NCBI GenBank assembly: GCA_037131065.1
Contig: JBAXRT010000045.1
Location: 1 to 19,220, forward strand
Direction: 5' to 3'
Source: JBAXRT01 sp037131065
GTDB lineage: Bacteria; Bacteroidota; Bacteroidia; Bacteroidales; FEN-979
Length of the DNA: 19,220 nt
A program made the position numbers and the translations under genes. The notes under the pieces were generated by a model that saw nothing but the letters and a program-made list of their open reading frames with translations, was not told the DNA's origin and searched no databases. This document shows, piece after piece, positions 1-7,872 of this stretch. Position 1 is the first letter of the stretch; each line of letters begins with the position of its first letter.

Positions 1-3000
1 GGCAATTTGCCTGTGTTCTTCATCGATTCATAGTACATCGACTCTTCCTGGATCTTGTTGCGCTGGTACATTGTTTCCATGGCGCCAAGAACCCCTCCCC
101 GTTCTGAGATCCTTTCAAACTCCAAAAGAACAGCCTCTTCGACGAGGTCGGTAAGTTCTTCAACGATAAAGGAACCCTGAAGAGGATTCTGGTTTTTTGC
201 CATTCCAAGCTCATGATTAATGATCATCTGGATCGCCATAGCCCTTCTCACGGATTCTTCTGTCGGCGTGGTTATGGCTTCGTCGTAAGCATTCGTATGG
301 AGTGAATTGCAGTTATCGTAGATCGCATACAAGGCCTGGAGGGTGGTCCGGATGTCATTAAAATCAATTTCCTGGGCATGAAGTGATCGGCCGGATGTCT
401 GGATATGGTACTTCAGCATCTGCGAGCGGGCATTGGCCTTATACTTCAACTTCAGCGCCTTTGCCCATATAATGCGTGCAACCCTTCCGATGACGGAGTA
501 TTCGGGATCCAGTCCGTTGGAAAAGAAGAAGGAGAGGTTTGGTGCAAATTTATCCACATCCATTCCTCTGGAGATATAATATTCCAGGTAGGTAAATCCA
601 TTGGCAAGGGTAAACGCAAGCTGTGAGATCGGGTTGGCGCCGGCCTCAGCGATATGATATCCTGAAATGGAGACGGAATAAAAATTCCTGACATTGTTCT
701 CAATGAAGTATTCCTGTATATCTCCCATCATTTTCAGTGCAAAATCGGTGGAGAAAATACAGGTATTCTGGGCCTGGTCTTCCTTCAGGATATCAGCCTG
801 AACCGTTCCGCGGACATTGCAGAGGGTCTCTGTTTTAATTCTTTCATAGACCTCCTTGGGCAACACCTGGTCGCCCGTTATGCCGAGCAGCATAAGTCCA
901 AGGCCGTTGTTCCCTGCAGGTAATTTTTCCTGGTATTTTGGCCGGATGGCCTTTCTCTTTCTGTAAATCGCTTCGATCTTTTTATTCACCTCTTTCTCGA
1001 GAGCATGGAGATGAATATACTTTTCGCATTGCTGATCGATTGCGGCATTCATGAAATACCCGACCATAGCAGGCGCAGGTCCGTTAATGGTCATCGAGAC
1101 CGAGGTGTTTTGGTCTAGCAGGTCAAAGCCAGAGAATAATTTTTTGGTATCATCCAGGCAGGCGATCGAGACGCCGGCATTACCAATTTTTCCATAGATA
1201 TCCGGGCGAAGACCCGGATCAAAACCATAAAGCGTAACGGAATCATATGCGGTAGAAAGTCTCACAAAGGGCATCCCTTTGGAGACATAATGGAATCTTT
1301 TGTTTGTCCGCTCCGGACCACCCTCGCCGGCGAACATGCGGGTCGGATCTTCGCTTTCCCTTTTGAAAGGAAACACGCCTGCAGCATAGGGAAATTCCCC
1401 CGGTACGTTTTCCCGGAGGTTCCATTTCAGGATCTCTCCCCAGGCCTGGAATTTCGGTAATGAAATTTTAGGAATCTGCAGCCTGGAAAGTGATTCTGTA
1501 TGGGTCTTTATTTTTATCTCCTTGTTCCGGACATTGTATGAGTAATATTCGTCCTTGTATTGCCTGACCTTCTGGTCCCAGTTCCTGAGAATTTCATAAT
1601 TCCCGGGGTCAAGTTGTTTCCTGATCTCATCATAGGCCAGGTCGAGTTCCAGAAGCAGCCCCGTGCGGTTGCAGGGGCCGGATCCTTTTTTTTCAGCAAT
1701 TTTCTCGGGCATTTCCCTGATCGCCTCGATAGTCTGGGCAATACCATAAAGCTTCTCCGCAACAGATGATTGTTTGTCGGTCCATAGGTTATAATCCCTG
1801 ATGGTCTCTGCAATCTCGGCAAGGTAACGGGTCCTGGAAGGGGGAATGATATAGATCTTTTCTGATCTTTCGTAATGTGCCTGGAAATGGCTGGTGAAAC
1901 GGGCAGGGGTCTTTTCTTCAATTTTGGCGATCAGGGCTTTATATAGCTGGTTAATCCCGGGATCGTTGAACTGTGAGGCGACGGTACCGAAAACCGGCAT
2001 TTTTTCGACCTCCAAAGTGAAAAGTTTCTGGTTCCTCTGGTATTGCTTTTTTACATCACGGAGTGCATCCAGTGCTCCGCGTTTGTCGAATTTATTGATT
2101 GCGACCAGATCTGCAAAATCAAGCATATCAATTTTTTCCAGCTGGCTGGGGGCACCGAATTCAGGGGTCATTACATAGAGGGTGAGGTCGCTGTGGTCGA
2201 CAATTTCCGTATCGGACTGGCCTATTCCGGAGGTTTCCACGATGATAAGGTCGAAACCTGCTACCCTGAGGATGTTGACCGAATTCCTGATATATTTTGA
2301 AAGAGCAAGGTTGGACTGTCGTGTCGCAAGGGATCGCATGAATATCCTCGGGCTGAAGATAGCGTTCATGCGGATGCGGTCACCAAGCAGCGCGCCACCG
2401 GTTTTTCTTTTAGTCGGATCGATGGAAACAATTGCCAGTGTTTTCTCAGGAAGATCGGCGAGGTATCTCCTGACGATCTCATCGATCAAAGATGATTTTC
2501 CTGAACCGCCGGTACCTGTGATGCCTAGGACGGGGATATTACTTCCGGAGGCCTCTTCCCCGACTTTCTCGAAAAACGATTTTGTCTGTTCCGGAAAATT
2601 TTCCGCAGCGGAAATTACTCCGGCAATCTCGCGGGTATCTTTCTGCCTGATTTTTTTCAGGTCGTAGGTCTTCCTGTCGCCGGCCGGGAAATCACACTTG
2701 ACCAGGAGATCATTGATCATTCCCTGAAGTGTCATCTCCCTGCCATCATCGGGAGAGTAAATACGGGTTATACCATACTCCTGTAAATCCAGAATTTCAT
2801 TAGGGAGAATGACACCACCGCCACCGCCGAAAATTTTGATATGCCCGGAATGATTCTCAAGGAGCAGATCATACATGTATTTAAAAAACTCCATGTGTCC
2901 ACCCTGGTAGGAAGTAATTGCAATGGCCTGGACATCTTCCTGGATAGCACAATCGACGATCTCCTGAACGGAACGGTTGTGCCCCAGGTGGATCACCTCT

Positions 3001-3122
3001 GCACCGCTTGATTGGAGGATCCGGCGCATGATATTGATCGCAGCATCGTGTCCGTCGAATAGAGAAGCTGCAGTGACGATCCGGATATGATTGACGGGCT
3101 TATAAACTTCCTGATCTTGCAT
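1..3122 (-). CDS. icmF: Fused isobutyryl-CoA mutase (IcmF), 3' end outside window
   Basis: B12-dependent mutase interconverting isobutyryl-CoA and n-butyryl-CoA, with its G-protein chaperone in the same chain. I translated the frame from ATG 3122 to the left edge; it stays open for 1040 codons. Domains in order are: cobalamin-binding (about 10-140) with DGHD at 23-26 and His25 as the lower B12 ligand; a MeaB-like GTPase (about 190-420) with Walker A GTGGSGKSS at 203-211 and NKFD at 343-346; then the mutase barrel (about 550 onward). Phe597 in RMFAGEG and Gln785 in the AQNT motif are the isobutyryl-type residues, where methylmalonyl-CoA mutase has Tyr and Arg. The frame is still open at the edge (NKIQEESMYYES region), so by family length about 50 residues are missing. 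The start lies 12 bases after the upstream acyl-CoA dehydrogenase stop, with no Shine-Dalgarno. Substrate assignment is inference; pivalyl-CoA mutase is a close alternative. Confidence 0.92.
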   Translation of the reverse strand, partial: MQDQEVYKPVNHIRIVTAASLFDGHDAAINIMRRILQSSGAEVIHLGHNRSVQEIVDCAIQEDVQAIAITSYQGGHMEFFKYMYDLLLENHSGHIKIFGGGGGVILPNEILDLQEYGITRIYSPDDGREMTLQGMINDLLVKCDFPAGDRKTYDLKKIRQKDTREIAGVISAAENFPEQTKSFFEKVGEEASGSNIPVLGITGTGGSGKSSLIDEIVRRYLADLPEKTLAIVSIDPTKRKTGGALLGDRIRMNAIFSPRIFMRSLATRQSNLALSKYIRNSVNILRVAGFDLIIVETSGIGQSDTEIVDHSDLTLYVMTPEFGAPSQLEKIDMLDFADLVAINKFDKRGALDALRDVKKQYQRNQKLFTLEVEKMPVFGTVASQFNDPGINQLYKALIAKIEEKTPARFTSHFQAHYERSEKIYIIPPSRTRYLAEIAETIRDYNLWTDKQSSVAEKLYGIAQTIEAIREMPEKIAEKKGSGPCNRTGLLLELDLAYDEIRKQLDPGNYEILRNWDQKVRQYKDEYYSYNVRNKEIKIKTHTESLSRLQIPKISLPKFQAWGEILKWNLRENVPGEFPYAAGVFPFKRESEDPTRMFAGEGGPERTNKRFHYVSKGMPFVRLSTAYDSVTLYGFDPGLRPDIYGKIGNAGVSIACLDDTKKLFSGFDLLDQNTSVSMTINGPAPAMVGYFMNAAIDQQCEKYIHLHALEKEVNKKIEAIYRKRKAIRPKYQEKLPAGNNGLGLMLLGITGDQVLPKEVYERIKTETLCNVRGTVQADILKEDQAQNTCIFSTDFALKMMGDIQEYFIENNVRNFYSVSISGYHIAEAGANPISQLAFTLANGFTYLEYYISRGMDVDKFAPNLSFFFSNGLDPEYSVIGRVARIIWAKALKLKYKANARSQMLKYHIQTSGRSLHAQEIDFNDIRTTLQALYAIYDNCNSLHTNAYDEAITTPTEESVRRAMAIQMIINHELGMAKNQNPLQGSFIVEELTDLVEEAVLLEFERISERGGVLGAMETMYQRNKIQEESMYYESMKNTGKL

Positions 3123-3134
3123 GGGGCAGGTTTG

Positions 3135-4277
3135 TTATTCGCTCAGGATTGCCCGGGAGATGATTATTTTCTGAATTTCGCTGGTACCTTCATAGATCTG
3201 GGTAAGCTTGGCTTCGCGCATCAAACGTTCCACATGGTATTCTCTCACATAGCCATACCCTCCGTGAATCTGAACCGCCTCTGTGGTGACATACATGGCT
3301 GTTTCTGCAGCCCAGTATTTTGCAATGGCGCTGGCGGTTCCATAAGGTTTGTTCTGGTCCTTAAGCCATGCAGCTTTCAGGCAGAAATACCGGGAAGCCT
3401 CGATACGGGTATGCATCTCTGCAAGCTTAAAGGCAAGGGATTGATGGTTGGCTATTTCAGTTCCGAATGCCTTTCTCTGCTTTGAATACTGAACCGCCCT
3501 TTCGAAAGCCCCCTGGGCAATACCAAGCGCCTGGGCAGCAATACCGATGCGCCCCCCTTCAAGTGTTTTCATGGCAAATTTAAATCCAAAGCCATCTTCC
3601 CCAATCCTGTTTTCCTTTGGAACTTTCACATCATTAAACATCACGGAATGGGTGTCAGAACTGCGCATTCCCATTTTATCTTCATGTGGTCCCAACGTAA
3701 TCCCGGGACTGTGGCGGTCGACAATAAGTGCATTAATCCCCTTATGTCCCTTTTCCGGATGGGTCTGGGCTATCACCAGGTAAGTAGATGCTGAGTTGCC
3801 GTTTGTTATCCAGTTTTTCACCCCGTTCACCAGATAATGATCTCCCTTATCTTCGGCCGTTGTCCGTTGGGAAGTGGCATCGGATCCGGCATCTGGTTCG
3901 GAAAGCAGGAATGCCCCGATACATGTTCCGGTGGCCAATGGACGTAAAAATTTTTCTTTTTGTTCCTCAGTCCCAAAATTTTCAATACCGTAACAGACAA
4001 GGGAGTTATTCACCGACATAATCACCGAAACGGAAGAGTCTATTTTCGAAATTTCCTCCATTGCCAGAACATATGAGACGGTATCCATTCCGCCTCCTCC
4101 GTATTTCGGGTCTACAAGCATTCCCAGGAAACCCAGTTCTGCAAGGGCTTTTACATGTTGTGTCGGAAATTCAGCTTTGGCATCCCGCTCCAGGACATCC
4201 TTGATCAGTTCACGCTGGGCATAATCGCGCGCCGATTGCTGGATCATGATTTGTTCTTCGGTGAATTCAAAGTTCAT
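3135..4277 (-). CDS. Short-chain acyl-CoA dehydrogenase (butyryl/isobutyryl-CoA type)
   Basis: FAD enzyme of 380 residues that introduces the alpha-beta double bond into an acyl-CoA and passes electrons to electron-transfer flavoprotein. The family signatures SEPDAGSD (126-133) and KNWITNG (154-160) line the flavin and substrate sites. The C-terminal YEGTSEIQ puts the catalytic base at Glu363, the position used by short- and medium-chain enzymes. Length and motif spacing match bacterial butyryl-CoA dehydrogenases with no truncation. It is the first gene of a two-gene unit with icmF (12-base gap), so a butyryl-, isobutyryl- or 2-methyl-branched substrate is plausible; chain length cannot be fixed from sequence. 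The start at ATG 4277 gives the usual MNFEFTEEQ opening and lies about 50 bases downstream of a Bacteroidota-type promoter element. Confidence 0.93.
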   Translation of the reverse strand: MNFEFTEEQIMIQQSARDYAQRELIKDVLERDAKAEFPTQHVKALAELGFLGMLVDPKYGGGGMDTVSYVLAMEEISKIDSSVSVIMSVNNSLVCYGIENFGTEEQKEKFLRPLATGTCIGAFLLSEPDAGSDATSQRTTAEDKGDHYLVNGVKNWITNGNSASTYLVIAQTHPEKGHKGINALIVDRHSPGITLGPHEDKMGMRSSDTHSVMFNDVKVPKENRIGEDGFGFKFAMKTLEGGRIGIAAQALGIAQGAFERAVQYSKQRKAFGTEIANHQSLAFKLAEMHTRIEASRYFCLKAAWLKDQNKPYGTASAIAKYWAAETAMYVTTEAVQIHGGYGYVREYHVERLMREAKLTQIYEGTSEIQKIIISRAILSE

Positions 4278-4325
4278 GGTCAGAGATCTAAGTTATTGTT
4301 TATAAAATACTTCTCTTTTGTAATA

Positions 4326-4333
4326 CAAATTTA
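4326..4333 (-). promoter_or_regulatory. Bacteroidota -7 promoter element (TAAATTTG) of the acyl-CoA dehydrogenase-icmF unit
   Basis: On the minus strand the bases read TAAATTTG, a full match to the TAnnTTTG element of the Bacteroidota primary sigma factor. It would start transcription near 4318 and leave a leader of about 40 bases before ATG 4277. I see no convincing TTTG -33 element at the usual 19-21 base spacing. The rest of 4278-4472 is AT-rich and shows no other structure. Confidence 0.5.
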
Positions 4334-4472
4334 GCATTTAATTAGACTATTCCGAGGCGGAAAGGACAAAATTATATATAAATATAAAGATATGCTGATG
4401 CCAGGGGGTATTTCATAATCCCAAAGCATTCCAACTTAAAAAATCATGGTTGTCTTTGAAGGCAAGAATGAA

Positions 4473-4496
4473 AAGACCCGCCGTGGGGCGGGTCTT
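4473..4496 (-). terminator. Intrinsic terminator of the AT-rich lipoprotein gene
   Basis: A perfect 10-base-pair hairpin (AAGACCCGCC with its complement, four-base loop 4483-4486) begins 10 bases after the stop of the 4507-5028 gene. On the minus strand it is followed by TTTTCATTCTT, a short, interrupted U tract. It would stop transcription before the acyl-CoA dehydrogenase promoter. Confidence 0.75.
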
Positions 4497-4506
4497 CTGC
4501 AAAATT

Positions 4507-5028
4507 TTATCTTTTGAAAGAAGTGATCAAATTCCCTTTGGGGATTTTTTCGGATATTTTTAATTCCTGCTGATTAATGTCGATAATATATATCGTATTC
4601 TTTTTCTGAGTAATTGAATCTTTTACTATTACCTTATTCCCCTTCATATTCATTTTCCATGTACCATCAAACTTCCCTTTTTTGAAAAAAATCGATATGG
4701 TCTTATCTGGTTTAAAGTCTATTTCTGTTTTAAGAATTGTTTTTATTTCGTTAGGATTACTTATGCCTTTTGACCTTACAGCTTGTTTGAATTCACGAAG
4801 ACTTTTACTCTCCGTCTCTTTAGTATTTAAAGTATCTTGTCCCAGCCGCAATTTATTTGAAGCAGCAAAGCTGGTGTCAGAAGCATATTTTTTATCAACC
4901 ACAAATGATTTAATCTGACCGTTTTTCCACTTTCCGATGATCAATTTCTCATTTACTTTGGAAAGGGTGCAGGAGACAAAAAAAATGACACCAACAAAGA
5001 AGAAAAAAATAAATTTTACTGTTCTCAT
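4507..5028 (-). CDS. Small AT-rich lipoprotein, lipocalin-like, function unknown
   Basis: Predicted lipoprotein of 173 residues. A short positively charged start is followed by a very Phe-rich hydrophobic stretch and the lipobox FVSC, with Cys20 as the lipidated residue. Mature residues include LIIGKWK near the N-terminus and alternating strands ending around FDGTWKMN and KISEK, which resembles small lipocalin-like domains of Bacteroidota. I do not recognise a specific family and assign no function. The gene is visibly richer in A and T (many Lys, Ile, Phe and Asn codons) than its neighbours, has its own terminator, and sits between two metabolic units, so it could be a recent arrival. A near-match promoter (TACGTTTA, 5047-5054) lies upstream; read-through from the larger gene upstream (41-base gap) is also possible. 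Confidence 0.8.
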   Translation of the reverse strand: MRTVKFIFFFFVGVIFFVSCTLSKVNEKLIIGKWKNGQIKSFVVDKKYASDTSFAASNKLRLGQDTLNTKETESKSLREFKQAVRSKGISNPNEIKTILKTEIDFKPDKTISIFFKKGKFDGTWKMNMKGNKVIVKDSITQKKNTIYIIDINQQELKISEKIPKGNLITSFKR

Positions 5029-5069
5029 TTTTAAAGTTTTATTTTCTAAACGTATTTATTGACTGTTTA

Positions 5070-7754
5070 TTATAACGATTTTATCACTTCAACGGTCGCG
5101 TCGTTGTTATTTATTTTGATTTCAAACCCTCTTTTCTGGAATACAGAAATCATCCGTTTGTTGTCAGTTGTTGTTTGAGCCACAAACTTTTTAAGGTTCC
5201 ATCTATTGGCAATCTCAAGACAAAAATCGGTGATTATGTTTCCAAGATCCTTGTGTTGCCAGGCATCGATAATAAGAATGGCATATTCAACAGTTTCATG
5301 GTCGGGATCTGCGATCAGTCGTCCTACCCCGATTAACTTTTTCTGTTCCTCCTGGATAATTTCGGCAACGATGGCAATTTCCCGGTCATAATCGATGTAG
5401 CAATAACGGGTGGCAACTTCATGTGATTTCCAGTGAAAGAAATACCGGAAACGGCTATAGAGCGACTCCTTCGAACAGTTGCCGATCATCTCCAGCCAGA
5501 GGGGCTCATCTTCCGGTTTAATCGGTCGCAGGAGCACTTCCGTTCCATCCTGTAAGGTGGTTTGCCTGACATATTTTTCCGGGTATGGATGAAGCGCCAG
5601 GTGGCTGTACTCAGGAATTTCGTCCACAGGTAATTTTTTGTCAAGGGCAATCCGGGCATCCAGCGCAATCACCTCCCCGGTGGTGACCAACAGGGGGTTG
5701 ATATCAAGCTCTACGATTTCCGGATAGTCGGCTGCGAGATAAGAGAGTCGGATCAAAACCTGGATCAGTTTATCAATGTTCTTGGGCGGGCTCCCCCGGT
5801 AGCCTTTCAGCAGGGGGTAGATCTTGAGAGATTCGATCATGCGCCTGGCAAGCCGTTCATTAAGCGGAGGAAAACCCAGCGCTTTATCAGCGAACAATTC
5901 TGCTGTTATTCCTCCCATTCCAACCATGAGGACAGTGCCGAAGACATTATCTTTCTTAATTCCGAGAATCAGTTCAACTGCATCCTTCGCGGGCACCATC
6001 TTTTGCACGGTCACCCCTTCGATCCTGGCATCCGGTCTTTTGGTTTTTGCAGATTCCATAATGCGTTCATGGGCTGCGCGGACCATTTTCTCAGTCCCGA
6101 GATTCAGCTGCACTCCTCCCACATCGGATTTATGGGTAATATCGGGCGACTGGATCTTCAGAACAACCGGATAACCTATCCGGGTTGCAATCTCAACAGC
6201 CCCATCGGCATTGTCAGTGAAATATGGACGTGTTGTCGGGATCCCGTAAGTCTCAAGGATCTGTTTTGATATTTCTTCAGTAAGCAGTGATTCCTTATGC
6301 AGGACCATCTCGTTGAACTCCTGGCGCAACTTCATGCGGTCAACGGAAAACTCAACGGGAATATCTTTGGGCGTTTCATAAAGCGTCTCGAGATTCCGGT
6401 TGTACTCAACGAGTGTCATGAAAGCGCGGATCGCCTGTTCCGGTGTTTTGTAAGAAGGTATCCCTGCTTCTACAAGGATATCGTCGGCCTCATGCATGCT
6501 GTGACCTCCAAGCCATGCAGCCAGGATCGGTTTCTGTGTAGTGCTGACCAGGGCACTGATCTCTTTTGCAGATGCATTGGGGTTTGTCATTGCCTGGGGC
6601 GTCAAAATTACAAGGACGGCATCCACATTTTTATCCTCAAGGACAATCTGGGTAGCCTTGGCAATGCGCTTGGCGCGGGCATCACCGAGTACATCAACAG
6701 GATTACCATGCGACCAGAAGGCGGGAAGGTTTTCATTCAGCTTTACCATTGTTTCCGGTGAAAGTTCCGCAAGTACGCCATTGGAGGCAATCAGGGCATC
6801 GGTTGCCATTACTCCGGGGCCACCGGCATTAGTGATGATCCCAAGCCTGGAACCACGGGGGAATTTGTTCCTGCCGATGAGTTCCGAAACACTGAAAATA
6901 TCACCGATCTCATAGATCCTTGCAAGACCGGCACGCTGAAATGCTGCATCATAAACCGCATCTTCAGAGGCCATGGCGCCGGTATGGCTTGCGGCCACCT
7001 GGGCCGATTCTGCAAAACGACCTGCTTTATAAACGATGATGGGTTTCTTGCGGGCAAAGGCACGGGCTGCTGTCATAAAGGCCCTGGGATTCTGTATTGA
7101 TTCTATGTAGAGTATAATGCATTTCGTGTTTTCATCCTCGCCGAAATAGTCGATGAGGTCCCCAAAACTTACATCTATGCTGTTCCCGATGGAGACAAAC
7201 TGTGAAAAACCGATTTTCCCGTCGATTGCCCAGTCGAGAACAGAGGTGCAAAGAGCACCTGATTGCGAAATGAAAGCGATGTTCCCTGGTTTTGGCATGT
7301 CGGCTGCGAAGCTGGCATTCAACTTCAGTCCGGGCACAATGATCCCGAGGCAGTTCGGCCCAATGACACGCATCCCTTTATGTTTCCTGATCTCAATTTT
7401 TATCTCATCCTCAAGCTTTTTTCCCTCTTCCCCTATCTCCTTAAATCCGGCCGACATAATGATCAGGCCAAGAATGCCCGCCTCGCCACACTCTCTGACA
7501 ACCCCGGGGACTTTCTCTGCAGGAGTGCAGATGATCCCGAGGTCCGGAACTCTCGGAAGGCTCTTGATATCCTTGTAACACGGAATACCCATGACGGCTT
7601 CGTAATCGGGATTGACAGGATAGACAACTCCTTTAAAGCCGCCGCTGACAAGGTTAATCAGGACTTTTCCACTTACGCTGTTCGGATTGGTGGTAACCCC
7701 GATAAGAGCAATCCTCTGGGGATTAAAAATATTGTTTAGCTTGTGGATATTCAT
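5070..7754 (-). CDS. ADP-forming acyl-CoA ligase fused to GNAT acetyltransferase (Pat-like)
   Basis: Protein of 894 residues with the layout of ADP-forming acetate-CoA ligase alpha and beta parts followed by a GNAT domain. A CoA-binding Rossmann domain (about 1-130) is followed by succinyl-CoA-ligase-like domains to about 460. His257 in SHTGAMA is the phosphorylated catalytic His. The ATP-grasp part (about 475-715) contains ITHKSDVGG with His541 and ELDINPL. The GNAT domain covers about 729-894. Both ligase histidines are present, so ligase activity may be intact. The GNAT acetyl-CoA loop reads QHKDLG (833-838), with Asp at a usual Gly. Related proteins such as Salmonella Pat acetylate acetyl-CoA synthetase. 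ATG 7754 is preferred over the in-frame TTG at 7799 because the latter lies inside the promoter element and ATG 7754 gives the typical MNIHKLNNIFNPQRIA start. Ligase, protein acetyltransferase or both are possible. Confidence 0.88.
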   Translation of the reverse strand: MNIHKLNNIFNPQRIALIGVTTNPNSVSGKVLINLVSGGFKGVVYPVNPDYEAVMGIPCYKDIKSLPRVPDLGIICTPAEKVPGVVRECGEAGILGLIIMSAGFKEIGEEGKKLEDEIKIEIRKHKGMRVIGPNCLGIIVPGLKLNASFAADMPKPGNIAFISQSGALCTSVLDWAIDGKIGFSQFVSIGNSIDVSFGDLIDYFGEDENTKCIILYIESIQNPRAFMTAARAFARKKPIIVYKAGRFAESAQVAASHTGAMASEDAVYDAAFQRAGLARIYEIGDIFSVSELIGRNKFPRGSRLGIITNAGGPGVMATDALIASNGVLAELSPETMVKLNENLPAFWSHGNPVDVLGDARAKRIAKATQIVLEDKNVDAVLVILTPQAMTNPNASAKEISALVSTTQKPILAAWLGGHSMHEADDILVEAGIPSYKTPEQAIRAFMTLVEYNRNLETLYETPKDIPVEFSVDRMKLRQEFNEMVLHKESLLTEEISKQILETYGIPTTRPYFTDNADGAVEIATRIGYPVVLKIQSPDITHKSDVGGVQLNLGTEKMVRAAHERIMESAKTKRPDARIEGVTVQKMVPAKDAVELILGIKKDNVFGTVLMVGMGGITAELFADKALGFPPLNERLARRMIESLKIYPLLKGYRGSPPKNIDKLIQVLIRLSYLAADYPEIVELDINPLLVTTGEVIALDARIALDKKLPVDEIPEYSHLALHPYPEKYVRQTTLQDGTEVLLRPIKPEDEPLWLEMIGNCSKESLYSRFRYFFHWKSHEVATRYCYIDYDREIAIVAEIIQEEQKKLIGVGRLIADPDHETVEYAILIIDAWQHKDLGNIITDFCLEIANRWNLKKFVAQTTTDNKRMISVFQKRGFEIKINNNDATVEVIKSL

Positions 7755-7759
7755 GATAA

Positions 7760-7783
7760 GTAGCGAGGTAGTGAGGTAGCGAA
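7760..7783. repeat. Three tandem copies of an 8-base unit (GTAGCGAG)
   Basis: Three adjacent units read GTAGCGAG, GTAGTGAG and GTAGCGAA on the plus strand. They lie in the predicted leader of the ligase/GNAT gene, between its -7 element and its ATG. The third base from the end of the array starts the sequence CGAAATAATTG. Possible roles are an operator, an RNA-level control site or a simple slippage repeat. Confidence 0.6.
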
Positions 7784-7796
7784 ATAATTGAGTTTG

Positions 7797-7804
7797 CAAA
7801 GATA
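7797..7804 (-). promoter_or_regulatory. Bacteroidota -7 promoter element (TATCTTTG) of the ligase/GNAT gene
   Basis: Minus-strand TATCTTTG matches TAnnTTTG fully. The expected start point near 7789-7790 gives a leader of about 35 bases to ATG 7754 that contains the tandem 8-base repeat. A TTTG occurs only 8 bases upstream, too close to be a standard -33 element. Confidence 0.55.
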
Positions 7805-7837
7805 GGGGTTTTCAAATTTTGATTCGTAAAATCTCCC

Positions 7838-7845
7838 TTTCTTTG
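7838..7845 (+). promoter_or_regulatory. Possible -7 promoter element (TTTCTTTG) of the outer-membrane barrel gene
   Basis: TTTCTTTG differs from TAnnTTTG at one fixed position. A TTTG at 7818-7821 lies 16 bases upstream, shorter than the usual spacing. The leader to ATG 7873 would be about 20 bases. It is the best candidate in the short divergent region 7755-7872. Confidence 0.28.
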
Positions 7846-7872
7846 CATTGCCAATTTTAAATCGAATTTCAA

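Noticed and set aside
2182..2667. 161-codon open frame on the plus strand opposite icmF
   Set aside because: It is antisense to the well-conserved GTPase domain and its translation has no recognisable features.
7755..7799. In-frame TTG at 7799 as an earlier start of the ligase/GNAT protein
   Set aside because: The TTG lies inside the predicted -7 element, and the extra residues would be coded by the tandem 8-base repeat; ATG 7754 matches the family N-terminus.
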